Source: Acidobacteriota bacterium (GTDB taxonomy: Bacteria; Acidobacteriota; Vicinamibacteria; Vicinamibacterales; CAVVIG01). From it: DNA of 64,000 bases. A program made the position numbers and the translations under genes. Below, piece after piece: positions 41,618 to 51,449 of this stretch. Below the pieces are notes generated by a model that was not told where the DNA came from, made no database searches, and worked only from the letters and a program-made list of their open reading frames with translations. Each line of letters opens with the position of its first letter. The first letter of the stretch is position 1. The stretch lies in assembly GCA_020850715.1 (NCBI GenBank), contig JADZED010000001.1, positions 1-64,000 on the forward strand. Direction: 5' to 3'.

Positions 41618-42713
41618 CGCGGGAAGAATTGCGGGGCTGCTGCTGGCCACGACGGCGATGGCGGCCTCATCGGGCGCCTGGCGATCGAGCGATCCCGGGC
41701 ACCTGCGGTGGCGCGTCGAAGTCGCCGGAACCGGAATTCCGGCCGCGAACGACCGCACGGCGTACTTCTTCACGCGGCATCACGAGGTGATCGCGGTCGA
41801 CATTCTCGATGGTGGCACGCTGTGGCGCTCCGCGCTGCCATCCTCGGACGCGTTGCAGAGTTCGGCCCTTCGACTGGGTGGCGGGGTTCTCGTGGCTGGC
41901 GATGGGGATCTGTTCGGGCTGGACCCGTCGAGCGGGAAGCTCTTGTGGCGATTCGCACCGGCGGATGGCTATGGCGCAGGGTTGTACGTAGGCGTCCTGC
42001 AAGACGGCGCCGCGTTCACCGGTTCGCCAGCCGGACGCCTGTACGGCGTCGAGTTGGCGAGTGGACGCTTGCGATGGTCGACCCTCGTCGGCACGGATAC
42101 GACCGTGTTCGAGCCCGCAGGGAACGCCCATGCGCTCTTCGCCGCCTACACCAGATTCCTGACGCGCGAGAGCGGAGTCGTGAGCGTGGCGCTCGACACG
42201 GGGCGCGTGCGATGGCAGCACCCGCTGTCCTGCGGCGACACCTGCGGCGCCTTCGCCGGCGGGCTGGCGGTTGCAGGCGACCTGGTCCTGGCGGCCTCGG
42301 GCGACGGCGCGCTCCACGCGTTGTCGGCGACCGACGGCGCCGTGCGCTGGTCGACGCCGGCGCGCAGTCCCGGTACCGCCCCTGCGCCCGATTACCGGGC
42401 GCTTGCCGTCGTGGGGCGGAGGCTCGTTGCCGGCTCGCTCACGGGCGAAGTCGCCGCCTACAGCTTCGATGAGCCCCGCGAGCTGTGGCGCTACCCAGGC
42501 CGACGCGGATCGACCGGCTTCACGCTTGCCGTCGGCGACGACACGATCTACGTACCGTTCCTCTCTGGCGATCTCGTGGCGCTCAATGCAGACACCGGCG
42601 CGGAACGGTGGGCTGTCGGTCGCGACGTCGGCCGGTTCCGGTCTGCCCCGTTCGTCGCGCCGGAGGTCGTGCTCGCGGCCGGAGCGTCGGGCCTGTTCGC
42701 CTTCAGCAAGTGA
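41601..42713 (+). CDS. Exported PQQ-type beta-propeller protein
   Basis: A 370-residue protein with a signal peptide (IAGLLLATTAMAASSGAW). The rest consists of WD40/PQQ-like blades such as VIAVDILDGGTLWRSALPS, LFGLDPSSGKLLWRFAPADG, LHALSATDGAVRWSTPARSPG and LVALNADTGAERWAVGRD. It has the BamB-like fold, but no catalytic residues of a quinoprotein dehydrogenase are evident. It overlaps the lipase-like gene by 17 bases. It may be a periplasmic scaffold for the neighbouring secreted proteins. Confidence 0.82.
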   Translation: MCRRGSAGRIAGLLLATTAMAASSGAWRSSDPGHLRWRVEVAGTGIPAANDRTAYFFTRHHEVIAVDILDGGTLWRSALPSSDALQSSALRLGGGVLVAGDGDLFGLDPSSGKLLWRFAPADGYGAGLYVGVLQDGAAFTGSPAGRLYGVELASGRLRWSTLVGTDTTVFEPAGNAHALFAAYTRFLTRESGVVSVALDTGRVRWQHPLSCGDTCGAFAGGLAVAGDLVLAASGDGALHALSATDGAVRWSTPARSPGTAPAPDYRALAVVGRRLVAGSLTGEVAAYSFDEPRELWRYPGRRGSTGFTLAVGDDTIYVPFLSGDLVALNADTGAERWAVGRDVGRFRSAPFVAPEVVLAAGASGLFAFSK

Positions 42714-42721
42714 GGTGCACG

Positions 42722-43174
42722 ATGAACGCTCGTTCCGTCGTCAGCGCTTGCGCCCGTCGAACGTGCGCAACGGCCGGCCTCGCCCTGCTGTGCGCCGCCG
42801 CGACAGTCGCGTGCGGCGGCGGCGCGCCGGTCCCGTCCGACGTCGAGCCCTTTGCAGGAACCTGGCGGGGACCCCTCGAGGACATCCAGTCGAGCCTGGG
42901 AGTGATGGAGATCCATCTGGCCGAGAGATCAGGCTCGCTGCAGGGTACGTGGTCGGTCGCCCTGGCGGGCGGTGGCACGCTGTCAGGCGAGATTGCCGAA
43001 GAAGGGGCTGGCGGCATCCCGGCGACGCGACAGTTCCGCGGCGGTTGCACGAGCGGCCGCAACGGCTTCGTGTGGCTGCGTATTTCCGGCGAGACGTTGG
43101 GCGTCCAGTTCTTGTTCATGGATTGTCAGGGCCTCAGCTACGGCGCGGGCAGGCTCAACCGCATCTCATTCTGA
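42722..43174 (+). CDS. Small lipoprotein of unknown function
   Basis: A 150-residue protein. The signal peptide ends in a lipobox (ATVACGGG), so lipidation at that Cys is likely. The mature part starts with DVEPFAGTWRGPLEDIQSS and is rich in beta strands with a lipocalin-like feel (GTWSVALAGGGTLSGEI), plus two Cys (GGCTSG and MDCQG). I do not recognise a family. The frame is open upstream; ATG 42722 is chosen for the signal peptide. It is the last gene of the surface-protein operon and converges on the DUF5916 gene, with ten bases between them. Confidence 0.7.
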   Translation: MNARSVVSACARRTCATAGLALLCAAATVACGGGAPVPSDVEPFAGTWRGPLEDIQSSLGVMEIHLAERSGSLQGTWSVALAGGGTLSGEIAEEGAGGIPATRQFRGGCTSGRNGFVWLRISGETLGVQFLFMDCQGLSYGAGRLNRISF

Positions 43175-43184
43175 ACCCCGGGGG

Positions 43185-45899
43185 CTACCGGCCGATCCAG
43201 TACGCGACCTTCACGAGAAACACATCATCGCCAGGCGCCTTGAACAGAACCTTGGCGTCTCGGCCGAGGGCGAACGTACCGGGGTTGGACTTGTCTTCCT
43301 GCTCCCGCGTCCACACGAGGTAGAGCGTCGAGCCAGGCTTCAACTCCCACCGGTAGACCGCGCTCAAGCGCAGCGATTTCAGGCTGAAGTCCGGATTGTC
43401 GAACACGAAGCCCGGCGCCTCGCCCGCATCGTCAGGGTCGGCCGTGTACCGGCCCGCGGCCGCGTCGTAGACGAGCGAACGGCCTGGCGCGGCAAACTCG
43501 ACGAAGTCGTACGTGCGTGGCTGCGCGACTTCCTTGAAGTGGGTGTACCTGCCGCTCGCGATCAGCGGCTGTGCGAAGATCTGCAGCGCCTGCTTCCCCG
43601 AGAAGGTCACGTTCACGCGCGTCGTGAGCGTGAGCTGAGTCTGATCGATTTCGCCGAACACGTAGCGGTGCCCGTAGGTGTCCACCGCCGTCGCATCATC
43701 GATCTCATCGATGTACTGCGCCACCGAGTAGGCGCCGTTGTACTGCGGACCGGTCGAGATGTACAGCTTCGAGGAGGGCTTCAGCGTGATGGTCGTCCCC
43801 CAGTTCGCCGTCCAGCTGCCCGCTCGTGCGCGGCTGCCGTTCGCGAACAGGTTCAGCGACACCGGCCGCCGCTGATCGCTGCCGAGGTCGCCGTTGGCGG
43901 CGAACCGCTCCGGGCTGATCGTCGACGGTCCGCCGCGTGTCAGGCGGTCGTCCATCGTCTGGCGCGAGACGCTGCCGCCGCCCCCCGCCTGCCAGTAGTT
44001 GAGAAATGTGAAGGACACTCTGCCAGTCACGGCGTCGTACTGGAGCTCGCGATTGAAGTTCCAGGCGTACGCCTTGGCAATCCACCACGATCGGCTGCGC
44101 ACGATCCGGCCGGGCGTCACATTGCGGTTGAACCAGACGATGTGAGCGCCGGCGCGGTCGCCCGTGCCGTGAAACCCCAGGTCGTTGGATTCGAAGCCGG
44201 GGCTCACGCCCCAGAGTGCAACGTTGATCGTGCGCAGGCCGGCGTTCTTGTTCAGGTTGATGCGCCCCGCGAAGCCGGAGAGCGAGGTGCGGCGTTCGTC
44301 GAGCGAGACCTGCGGCGCGTCGGGGCGCTGGAAGTACCGCGCCGATGCCTTCTGCGCTCTGGCGATCGCGGCGGCGGACCCGCGCAGGTGGCTGATCGAG
44401 AACTTGCCGGTCGCGACCCAGTCCTGCCGATCGTCGAGGTACCAGTACGCGTCCCCGCCCGCGACGTACGCCTGTCGTGTCAGCGTCTCGATGAGCGCCG
44501 CCGACGTCAGCCGGCGGGTGACGCTCGTGAACAGCATGCCGGCGCCGCCGCGCCGCCCGATGTCTCGCTGGATGCGGGCCACGGTGAAGTTCGTGAGCGG
44601 CTCCACCTCCTCGCGTCCGCGCACCCCGCCCGTCATGGTGCCGGCGGTCTCGCGATCGGTCATCGCCTCGAGCAAGCCGACGCTCCAGCCGCGCGCGGTC
44701 TTGCCCGTCAGCTTCGCTGCCGCAAGAATCGTGGCCGCCGCCGGCGCGTCTTCGTAGTCGGCATCCGCGCTCAGGTGCGGTGCGCGCCCGATGCGCCTGG
44801 AGTAGAAGATCTGCGGATCGGAGGCATTGAACCCCCAGAAGCTGTTCGCCCCGCCCTGGCCGAAGCTGCCGAATACCTGCGAGCCTTCGAGGAAGAACGG
44901 CCGCTTCTCTTCGAAGAACGTCTCGAAGGCCGAGAGGTTGACGACCGCCGGATCGACCTCTACCTGCCCGAAGTCGGGATTGAAGGTGGCGTTCAGGGTG
45001 AGAGCGCTCGTGAGACCGTACTTCAGATCGAGTCCGCCGGAGGCGAACATCCGGGATCCGTCGTTGAACGGGTCGCCGCCGTCCTCCGGCGCAATGAGCT
45101 CGCTGCGGGCCGCCGTGTAGGGCCGCAGCTCGAGGTGCCGCTTCGGTGCGATGCCGTCGACGCCGCTGAGGTGCGCCATGCGCGAGGCGACGCCGCTCTC
45201 GCTCTTTCTCACCAGCTCGAGCCAGTCGGTCTCGTTCTTCCGGCGGATGAAGCGCTCGACGTTCATCCCCCAGGTCTGGCGCGGCGCTGCGGTGAAGCGC
45301 AGCTGCGAGAGCGGAATGCGCACTTCCGCACACCAGCCTTGCGCATCGACGGACGCGCCAGAGTCCCACACGGCATCCCACGTCCCGTCGGTCCACGAGT
45401 CGTTGTAGAGCACCTGATCACGCTGCACGCCTGAGGCGCTCACGCTGAACACGAAGCCGGTCTGATGATCGTGCATCGGATCGAGATAGATGCTGATGCG
45501 ATCGGCGTCTGGCTCCTCGTCGCGCTTCGACAGCCGCGTCGACACTCGCGCGGGATCGTCGTCGAACATGCGCACGGCGATGTACAGCGAATCGTCGTCG
45601 TACAACACCCGGACTTCGGTGTTCGCGGTCGCGGGCTGTCCTTCGTCGGGATCCTGCTGAGTGAAGCCGGAGAGCGGCACCGCCATCGCCCACTGCTCGT
45701 CGGTGAGCCGGCCGTCGATGACCGGCGGCGCCGCAGCGCGTGCGGCGGACAGGGACGCGCGGGGCTCGTGGCCCGCGGCGAGCGGCTGCGGTGCTCCAGG
45801 GCTGGCTGCCAGCACCGCGCCAAGCGTCCAGCCGGCGACGCATCCGCGATGTCGCGCGATCGGCATGATTGGTGACTTGGACGAGTGCCGCCGCGCCAT
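43185..45899 (-). CDS. CBM9-like and DUF5916 outer-membrane protein
   Basis: A 904-residue exported protein. After a signal region (WTLGAVLAASPGAPQPLAAG), a carbohydrate-binding-module-9-like domain spans about 55-235 (PPVIDGRLTDEQWAMA, then YIAVRMFDDDP and ISIYLDPMHDHQTGFVF). The remaining 650 residues fit DUF5916: a long run of alternating hydrophobic strands predicted to form an outer-membrane barrel, ending FLVKVAYWIGR. NPDFGQVEVDPAVVNLSAFE and FFEEKRPFFLEGS are typical DUF5916 strings. These proteins are common in Bacteroidota and Acidobacteriota, and their function is not established. Confidence 0.88.
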   Translation of the reverse strand: MARRHSSKSPIMPIARHRGCVAGWTLGAVLAASPGAPQPLAAGHEPRASLSAARAAAPPVIDGRLTDEQWAMAVPLSGFTQQDPDEGQPATANTEVRVLYDDDSLYIAVRMFDDDPARVSTRLSKRDEEPDADRISIYLDPMHDHQTGFVFSVSASGVQRDQVLYNDSWTDGTWDAVWDSGASVDAQGWCAEVRIPLSQLRFTAAPRQTWGMNVERFIRRKNETDWLELVRKSESGVASRMAHLSGVDGIAPKRHLELRPYTAARSELIAPEDGGDPFNDGSRMFASGGLDLKYGLTSALTLNATFNPDFGQVEVDPAVVNLSAFETFFEEKRPFFLEGSQVFGSFGQGGANSFWGFNASDPQIFYSRRIGRAPHLSADADYEDAPAAATILAAAKLTGKTARGWSVGLLEAMTDRETAGTMTGGVRGREEVEPLTNFTVARIQRDIGRRGGAGMLFTSVTRRLTSAALIETLTRQAYVAGGDAYWYLDDRQDWVATGKFSISHLRGSAAAIARAQKASARYFQRPDAPQVSLDERRTSLSGFAGRINLNKNAGLRTINVALWGVSPGFESNDLGFHGTGDRAGAHIVWFNRNVTPGRIVRSRSWWIAKAYAWNFNRELQYDAVTGRVSFTFLNYWQAGGGGSVSRQTMDDRLTRGGPSTISPERFAANGDLGSDQRRPVSLNLFANGSRARAGSWTANWGTTITLKPSSKLYISTGPQYNGAYSVAQYIDEIDDATAVDTYGHRYVFGEIDQTQLTLTTRVNVTFSGKQALQIFAQPLIASGRYTHFKEVAQPRTYDFVEFAAPGRSLVYDAAAGRYTADPDDAGEAPGFVFDNPDFSLKSLRLSAVYRWELKPGSTLYLVWTREQEDKSNPGTFALGRDAKVLFKAPGDDVFLVKVAYWIGR

Positions 45900-45983
45900 G
45901 GTTGGCTGGACCCGTCGGTGCGGGGCGCGGAGCGGGATCGGCCGGGTGGACGCGTCGGATCGGGAAGGGACTGGATAGAAGCG

Positions 45984-46400
45984 TCAGTGCGCGGCGAAAC
46001 GCTTCACGCGATCACGCACGTGCGGGCCGACGCGCATCAGACCTCTGATCTGATACCAGAGCACCTCCGGCGAGCAGGGCTTCTCCAGGCAGGCATCGGC
46101 GCCGAGCCGGAGCACCTCGTCGCGCACGTCGGGCACCGCGGACACGACCACCACAGGGATGTCCATCGTCCAGCTCGACGCGCGCAACCGTGACAGCGCC
46201 GTCCAGCCGTCGACGCGCGGCATGGCGAGGTCGAGCACGATGAGGTCCGGCCTCAGGTCTATGGCCTCATCGATACCCGAGCGGCCATCCGCTGCCTCGA
46301 ACACGGTGCATCCTTTCGACGCCAGGTAGAGCGCGCACATGCGGCGGGCATCGAGATCGTCTTCGACGACGAGTACGACGAACGGATCGTTGCCAGGCAC
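45984..46400 (-). CDS. Single-domain response regulator (CheY-like)
   Basis: A 138-residue receiver with the acidic pair VVEDD, phospho-acceptor Asp57 (LIVLDLAMPR), Ser87 in VVVSA and Lys107 (LEKPCSP). There is no output domain. GTG 46400 is preferred. An ATG at 46535 is in frame but would add 45 low-complexity residues and overlap the M20 gene. No kinase gene is adjacent. It may work as a phosphorelay part or protein-protein switch. Confidence 0.8.
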   Translation of the reverse strand: MPGNDPFVVLVVEDDLDARRMCALYLASKGCTVFEAADGRSGIDEAIDLRPDLIVLDLAMPRVDGWTALSRLRASSWTMDIPVVVVSAVPDVRDEVLRLGADACLEKPCSPEVLWYQIRGLMRVGPHVRDRVKRFAAH

Positions 46401-46497
46401 GGCTGCTGATGCGGGGGCAGAGCAAGATCGCTGCCGGACAGCGACAGAAGGGCGGGGGCCCGGGCCGGCGAATCCGGGCCCCAAGGAAGCGGTCGAG

Positions 46498-48078
46498 CTA
46501 CCGTGCGCCTGTGGGCGGCGCCGGCGGGTAGGCAACGCCCAACTGCTCGAGGTAGGTCTTCGGAGAGTCGGGGTCGTAGTAGTACTTCTGCAGCTGCGGA
46601 CGGTATTTCTCCATCAGCTCGGTGTTCAGGTAGGTCGGAGGGGTCGCGCCGGCCGGCACGACCGACTTCCACGTCACGCCTTCCATCTGCCTGGCAAAGT
46701 CGGCCTTGATCGCCTGCAGGTTCGACGGGACGGCGAACAGATCGACCAGCGTGCCGGCGAGCGCCTTCGCGCCGACCACGATGCCCTTGTGGGCGACGGG
46801 CGTGGCCGGAACGATCGCGGACGTCCAGTGATGGCCGGTGCCCCCGGAGACCTGCGATGGGAACGACAGACGCGCCATCGGCACCTGCCACGTCACGTCG
46901 CCCGCGTCATTGGACGACGAGCCCTGGCTGTCGCCGCGGATGGGCGTCGGCTTGGTGGCGAGACCGGTCGGCTTCGCGCCCATCGCCTGCTGGAACTCCT
47001 GCGCGAAGGTCTTGTCGGCCGGCGACCATTCCGGCATCCCGACGTCCTGGATGTTCCTGTCGAGCACCTGCGCCAGCGCCTTGTTGGCGTTGTAGGGCCA
47101 CGAGCCGGACAACACGCGTTCGTCGACGGTCGTGAAGCTCATGGCCGCCGCCGCTTTCGCGATCACGCGCGCCTTCTCGATCAGATCCGTCAGCTCCGCG
47201 TACGACTGGTGGCGGAAGTAGTACCAGACCTTGGCTTCCGGCGGCACGACATTCGGCTGGTTGCCGCCGAACGACGTGACGTAGTGAAAGCGCATCTCGA
47301 GCGGCAGATGTTCGCGCAGGTAGTTCATGCCGATGTTCATCAGCTCGAGGCCGTCGAGAGCGCTGTGTCCGGCCCACGGCGTGGAGCCGTGCGCCTGCTG
47401 GCCGTGGAATGTCCATTCGATCGAGGCGATGCCGAGGTTGTTCAGGCCCCAGCTCGTCCCGAACGAGTTGCCGATGTGCGCGTCGAGCATCGCGTCGACC
47501 CCCTTGAAGAGGCCGGCGTTCACCATGTACACGCGGCTCGCGAGCAGTTCCTCGGCCGGCCCGCCGTAAACGACCACGGTGCCCGGCATCTTGTACTTGG
47601 CGAGCAGGTCCTTGACGGCGATCGCGGCGCCCATGATCGTCGGCGGTCCGGCGTTGTGCCCCTCGCCGTGCCCCGGTGCGCCGGCGAGCAGTTCGTCGCG
47701 CTGCAGAACGCCCGGCCGCTGATTGGCGCCGGGCACGCAGTCGTAGTCGGCCATCAGTCCGATGACCGGCGATCCGCTGCCTGCCGTCGCGCGGAACGCC
47801 GTCGGCATTCCGGCGACGCCGCGCTCCACCTTGAAGCCGTGCCGTTCGAGCTCGCCGGTGATGAGCTTGACCGTTTCGTACTCCTGGAATCCGACTTCGG
47901 AGTAGCTGTAGATGGCGTCGCCCAGGCGACCGAGGCGATCGCCGTTCGCGTCGATCGCCTGGCTCGCCTCGCGCTTCAACTGCGCGGGGTCGGGCGCCTG
48001 CGCTCGCGCGCCGGCGGCGGCGAGCAGCGAGGCCAGCACCAGGCCGGCCGCGCGTGTCCATGATCGGTTGACGTGCAT
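46498..48078 (-). CDS. Exported M20-family amidohydrolase (AbgB-like)
   Basis: A 526-residue protein with signal peptide WTRAAGLVLASLLAAAGARAQ. The M20 catalytic part has SYSEVGFQEYETVKLI, GLMADYDCVPGAN, GHGEGHNAGPPTIMGAA (a metal-ligand region) and VYGGPAEE (general base Glu). The dimerisation domain follows FHGQQAHGSTPWAGHSALDG. The strings resemble aminobenzoyl-glutamate hydrolase subunit B. In E. coli AbgB is cytoplasmic; the signal peptide here predicts a periplasmic N-acyl or dipeptide hydrolase. ATG 48078 has the site GGAAGGA. The substrate is unproven. Confidence 0.88.
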   Translation of the reverse strand: MHVNRSWTRAAGLVLASLLAAAGARAQAPDPAQLKREASQAIDANGDRLGRLGDAIYSYSEVGFQEYETVKLITGELERHGFKVERGVAGMPTAFRATAGSGSPVIGLMADYDCVPGANQRPGVLQRDELLAGAPGHGEGHNAGPPTIMGAAIAVKDLLAKYKMPGTVVVYGGPAEELLASRVYMVNAGLFKGVDAMLDAHIGNSFGTSWGLNNLGIASIEWTFHGQQAHGSTPWAGHSALDGLELMNIGMNYLREHLPLEMRFHYVTSFGGNQPNVVPPEAKVWYYFRHQSYAELTDLIEKARVIAKAAAAMSFTTVDERVLSGSWPYNANKALAQVLDRNIQDVGMPEWSPADKTFAQEFQQAMGAKPTGLATKPTPIRGDSQGSSSNDAGDVTWQVPMARLSFPSQVSGGTGHHWTSAIVPATPVAHKGIVVGAKALAGTLVDLFAVPSNLQAIKADFARQMEGVTWKSVVPAGATPPTYLNTELMEKYRPQLQKYYYDPDSPKTYLEQLGVAYPPAPPTGAR

Positions 48079-48164
48079 AGGTCCTTCCGCCTTTCGGTGT
48101 GATAGGCCGATCGCTCGGCGAGCCGGGCGCGCGGGAGCGGGCGGAGAGAGGCGAAGCGCCTGCC

Positions 48165-49088
48165 TCACGGCTCCTGGTTCCTGACGTACTTGTCGAACCA
48201 GGCGACGGTCCGCTCCCAGGCTTCGTCGGCGGCGGCCTTGTTGTAGCGCTCTGGGGTTGCATCGTTGTTGAAACCGTGCACGGCGTCCTTGTAGATGCGC
48301 CCCTCGTGCGGAACGCCCGCGGCGGTGAGCGCCTGATCGTAGGCGGGCCACGCCTCGACCAGGCGCGTGTCGAGCGCGCCGTGGTGCACCAGGACCGCCG
48401 CCTTGATCTTCGCGACGTTCTCGATCGGCGGAGCGCCGCCGTAGAACGGCACGGCGGCAGCGAGACCGGCGCCGAGCCGCACAGCCAGGTTGTTGCTGAC
48501 GCCGCCGCCATAGCAGAAGCCGGTCACGCCGATCCGGCCGGTGCAGTCAGAGCGGCTCTGGAGCCACAGCGCCGCCGCGACCCAGTCCTCCATCATCTTC
48601 CCGGCGTCGACCTTGCGGAAGAGCTGCCCGCCCTGGAAATCGTCGCCGGGATAACCGCCGATCGACGTGAGGCCATCGGGCGCGAGCGCCATGAAGTTGG
48701 CAAGCGCCAGGCGCCGGGCGATGTCCTCGATGTGCGGGTTCAATCCGCGGTTCTCGTGCACGACCAGGATGCCCGGCAGCTTCTGCGGCGTCGCCGAGCG
48801 GGTATCGGCGCTGACCGGCCGCACCAGGTAGGCGTTGATGCTGCCGTTGCCCTGCGGCGACGGGATCGCCACCTGCTGCGCCCTGATGCGCTCGTCGGTC
48901 TTCGAAATCTGCTGTGCGGCCGCGTAGTTCGGCATCAGCGCGTCGACGATCGCCGGCGCCGTGAGGCCGCCGGCGGCGAAGCGGGCGACGCCGTCGAAGA
49001 AGCTGCGGCGATCGATCTCTCCGTGGATGTACCGGGTGTAAAGCGCGACGGCGGCCGGGGGAATGTGCGGTCTGGGCTGCTGCGCCAT
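48165..49088 (-). CDS. Tat-exported dienelactone hydrolase family protein
   Basis: A 307-residue alpha/beta hydrolase. The N-terminus carries a twin-arginine-type motif (DRRSFFDG) and a hydrophobic stretch (VARFAAGGLTAPAIVDALM), with an unusually long region of about 37 residues before it. The nucleophile is a Cys in GVTGFCYGGGVSNN. The catalytic Asp is in HHGALDTRL and the His in DAVHGFNND, the classical dienelactone hydrolase triad. It lies 86 bases before the M20 gene on the same strand. The substrate is unknown. Confidence 0.88.
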   Translation of the reverse strand: MAQQPRPHIPPAAVALYTRYIHGEIDRRSFFDGVARFAAGGLTAPAIVDALMPNYAAAQQISKTDERIRAQQVAIPSPQGNGSINAYLVRPVSADTRSATPQKLPGILVVHENRGLNPHIEDIARRLALANFMALAPDGLTSIGGYPGDDFQGGQLFRKVDAGKMMEDWVAAALWLQSRSDCTGRIGVTGFCYGGGVSNNLAVRLGAGLAAAVPFYGGAPPIENVAKIKAAVLVHHGALDTRLVEAWPAYDQALTAAGVPHEGRIYKDAVHGFNNDATPERYNKAAADEAWERTVAWFDKYVRNQEP

Positions 49089-49252
49089 GGGGCCCCCTTC
49101 AGGGAATCGGGAATGCGCCGGCGTATGGACGTGCGAGTATCGAGCGCGCGACCGGGATCTTACGGCAAGGCCGGGCGATCCCCAAGGCCCAGCCACTCAC
49201 GCCCTCAAGCCTCAGATTCCCCGATCCTCACAGGCCCCATTCCTCCCGCGGC

Positions 49253-49633
49253 TCACTTGACGGCGACCGCCACGAGCGCAAACCGGTCGGTCCCGGTGTA
49301 CTTGACGCTGTGGGTCACGCCCCGGCCCACGAATTGCACGTCGCCGGCGGCGAGCCGGGTCAGCGTCGCGTCGCCGATGCGGACCTCCACCGGACCGTCC
49401 GCGACCGGCACGAGGATGACGTCGGTGGCATGGGTGTGCGGCGGCTCACCGGCGCCAGGCTCGAATTCCACGCGCGTGACCGTCACCTTCGCATCGTCCC
49501 GCAGCGTGGTGCGCGCGATGCCCGGCGTGCTCGGCCGGCCGGCTGACGCGAGCGGCAGGGTCGGGGCCTGCGCCCGCGGCGGCGAGGCAGCGCCGGCGGT
49601 CAGCAGACAGACAATCAGGGCAGTTGTCCTCAT
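49253..49633 (-). CDS. Exported cupin-domain protein
   Basis: A 126-residue protein with signal peptide MRTTALIVCLLTAGAASPPRAQA. A single cupin barrel has the metal-binding motif PPHTHATDVILVPVADGPVEV and the second motif LAAGDVQFVGRGVTHSV. It follows the deoxyhypusine-synthase-like gene by 48 bases on the same strand. Enzyme or sensor role unknown. Confidence 0.82.
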   Translation of the reverse strand: MRTTALIVCLLTAGAASPPRAQAPTLPLASAGRPSTPGIARTTLRDDAKVTVTRVEFEPGAGEPPHTHATDVILVPVADGPVEVRIGDATLTRLAAGDVQFVGRGVTHSVKYTGTDRFALVAVAVK

Positions 49634-49681
49634 CGTTGGTGTCCTCCAGGCCGGATCGCGCCCGGCTCCTGCTCGACGCGC

Positions 49682-50665
49682 CTACCAGCCGAGCACGCGC
49701 GCGAACATCAGCGGCGCGACGATCGTGGCGTCCGACTCGATGACGTACGACGGCGTATCGACGCCGAGCTTGCCCCAGGTGATCTTCTCGTTCGGCACGG
49801 CGCCCGAGTACGAGCCATAGCTGGTCGTCGAGTCGCTGATCTGGCAGAAGTAGCCCCAGAGCCGCACGTCGTGCAGCCGCAGGTCCTGCTGCAGCATCGG
49901 CACCACGCAGACCGGGAAATCGCCCGCGATGCCGCCGCCGATCTGGAAGAAGCCGATCGAGACGTCCGCGCTGGTGCGGCGGTACCAGTCGGCGAGGGCG
50001 ATCATGTACTCGATGCCCGACTTCACCGTGTGCGGCGACTTGATGTCGCCGCCGATGCAGTGCGCAGCGAACACGTTGCCCAGCGTCGAGTCCTCCCACC
50101 CGGGCACGAACATCGGCAGCCGGGCCTGCGCGGCGGCGAGCAGCCAGCTGTCGTTCGGATCGATCTCATAGTGCGGTTCGAGCGAACCCGAGAGCAGCAG
50201 GCGATACATGTACTCGTGCGGGAAGAAGCGTGCGCCGCCCTCATCGCAGGCCTGCCAGTCGCGCAGCACGAAGCTCTCGATGCGCCGCATGGCCTCGTGC
50301 TCGGGGATGCAGGTGTCGGTCACGCGGTTCATGTGGCGTTCGAGCAGCGCCTGTTCGTCCTGCGGCGTGAGATAGCGGTAGCGCGGCACCCGCTCGTAGT
50401 GCGAATGGGCGACGAGGTTGAACACGTCCTCTTCGAGGTTCGCGCCGGTGCAGCAGATCGCGTGCACCTTGCCCTTCCGGATCATCTCCGCGAGCGAGAG
50501 TCCGAGTTCGGCGGTGCTCATGGCGCCTGCCAGCGTCATGAGCATGCGGCCGCCGCTCTCGAGATGCTGGAGGTAGCCGTCGCTCGCGTCCTTGACGACC
50601 GCGGCGTTGAAGTGGCGGTAGTGCCGTTCGATGAAGGCCGAAACGGCGCCGGCGGGGTGAGTCAC
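49682..50665 (-). CDS. Deoxyhypusine synthase-family enzyme
   Basis: A 327-residue NAD-dependent enzyme of the deoxyhypusine synthase family. The key Lys that forms the enzyme-aminobutyl intermediate is kept in NEKITWGKLGVD. NAD-binding strings include GAMSTAELGLSLAEMI, CCTGANLEEDVFNL and FFQIGGGIAGDFP. Bacteria lack eIF5A, so such enzymes are thought to make homospermidine or related polyamines, or to modify an unknown protein. GTG 50665 gives the usual N-terminus and normal length. The frame runs open further upstream, but the extension looks non-coding. Confidence 0.85.
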   Translation of the reverse strand: MTHPAGAVSAFIERHYRHFNAAVVKDASDGYLQHLESGGRMLMTLAGAMSTAELGLSLAEMIRKGKVHAICCTGANLEEDVFNLVAHSHYERVPRYRYLTPQDEQALLERHMNRVTDTCIPEHEAMRRIESFVLRDWQACDEGGARFFPHEYMYRLLLSGSLEPHYEIDPNDSWLLAAAQARLPMFVPGWEDSTLGNVFAAHCIGGDIKSPHTVKSGIEYMIALADWYRRTSADVSIGFFQIGGGIAGDFPVCVVPMLQQDLRLHDVRLWGYFCQISDSTTSYGSYSGAVPNEKITWGKLGVDTPSYVIESDATIVAPLMFARVLGW

Positions 50666-50979
50666 GATGCGCGCCCCTTCTGCAACCAGGGATCCGGGAT
50701 CCGGTCGGCGCTGGGTCGCGGCAGCTCGCCCGGAGCGCCCTACGGTCGTCGGACGACCGCCATCGGCACGCGAGGTGGCTGCCACGGATTGTAATCGAAA
50801 TCCGGCATGGGCGAACAGATGACGCGCGTCGTCGGGGCCGCACGATCCGGCATCTGCACGATCGTCCGCGCTGGTCCGGCGGGAGGAGAGGAAGCGACGA
50901 CCGGCCGGGCGCGCCAGCGGCGGCCCGGCAGATGGCCGACTCGTGCCGCATCGCCGGCGCCGGCGGCCTCGGCCGGGTC

Positions 50980-51449
50980 TCACGACACCGCGGTTGCCGC
51001 AGGCTTCTCGTCCGGCACGGCCAGTTCGCGTTCGGGGTGGCGGACCGTGAGCACCGGACAGGGCGCCGAGCGGACCAGGTGCTCGGCCACGCTGCCCATC
51101 AGCGCACGGTCGAATCCCGTGCGCCCGTGGGTACCGACGACGATGAGATCGATCTCGGCCCGGCGGGCGTAATCGATGATCGCGTCGGCGGGACGGCTCG
51201 CGATCTCGAGAACCGCCCTGGCGTTCAGCGTGGTGCGATCCTCGGCGGTCAGGCAGGTCGCGAGGCTCTGCGCCGCGTGCGTCTCGATGACGCCCGGATC
51301 GGCGAAGGTCGGACGCAGGAAGGGGTTGGCGACCGCATGCAGGACGTGCAGCGTCGCGCCCAGGCTCCGCGCGAGCGCGCGCCCGTAGGCCAGCGCGGCG
51401 TCGGACTCAGGACTGAAGTCTGTGGCGACGAGAATCTGCTTGGCGACAA

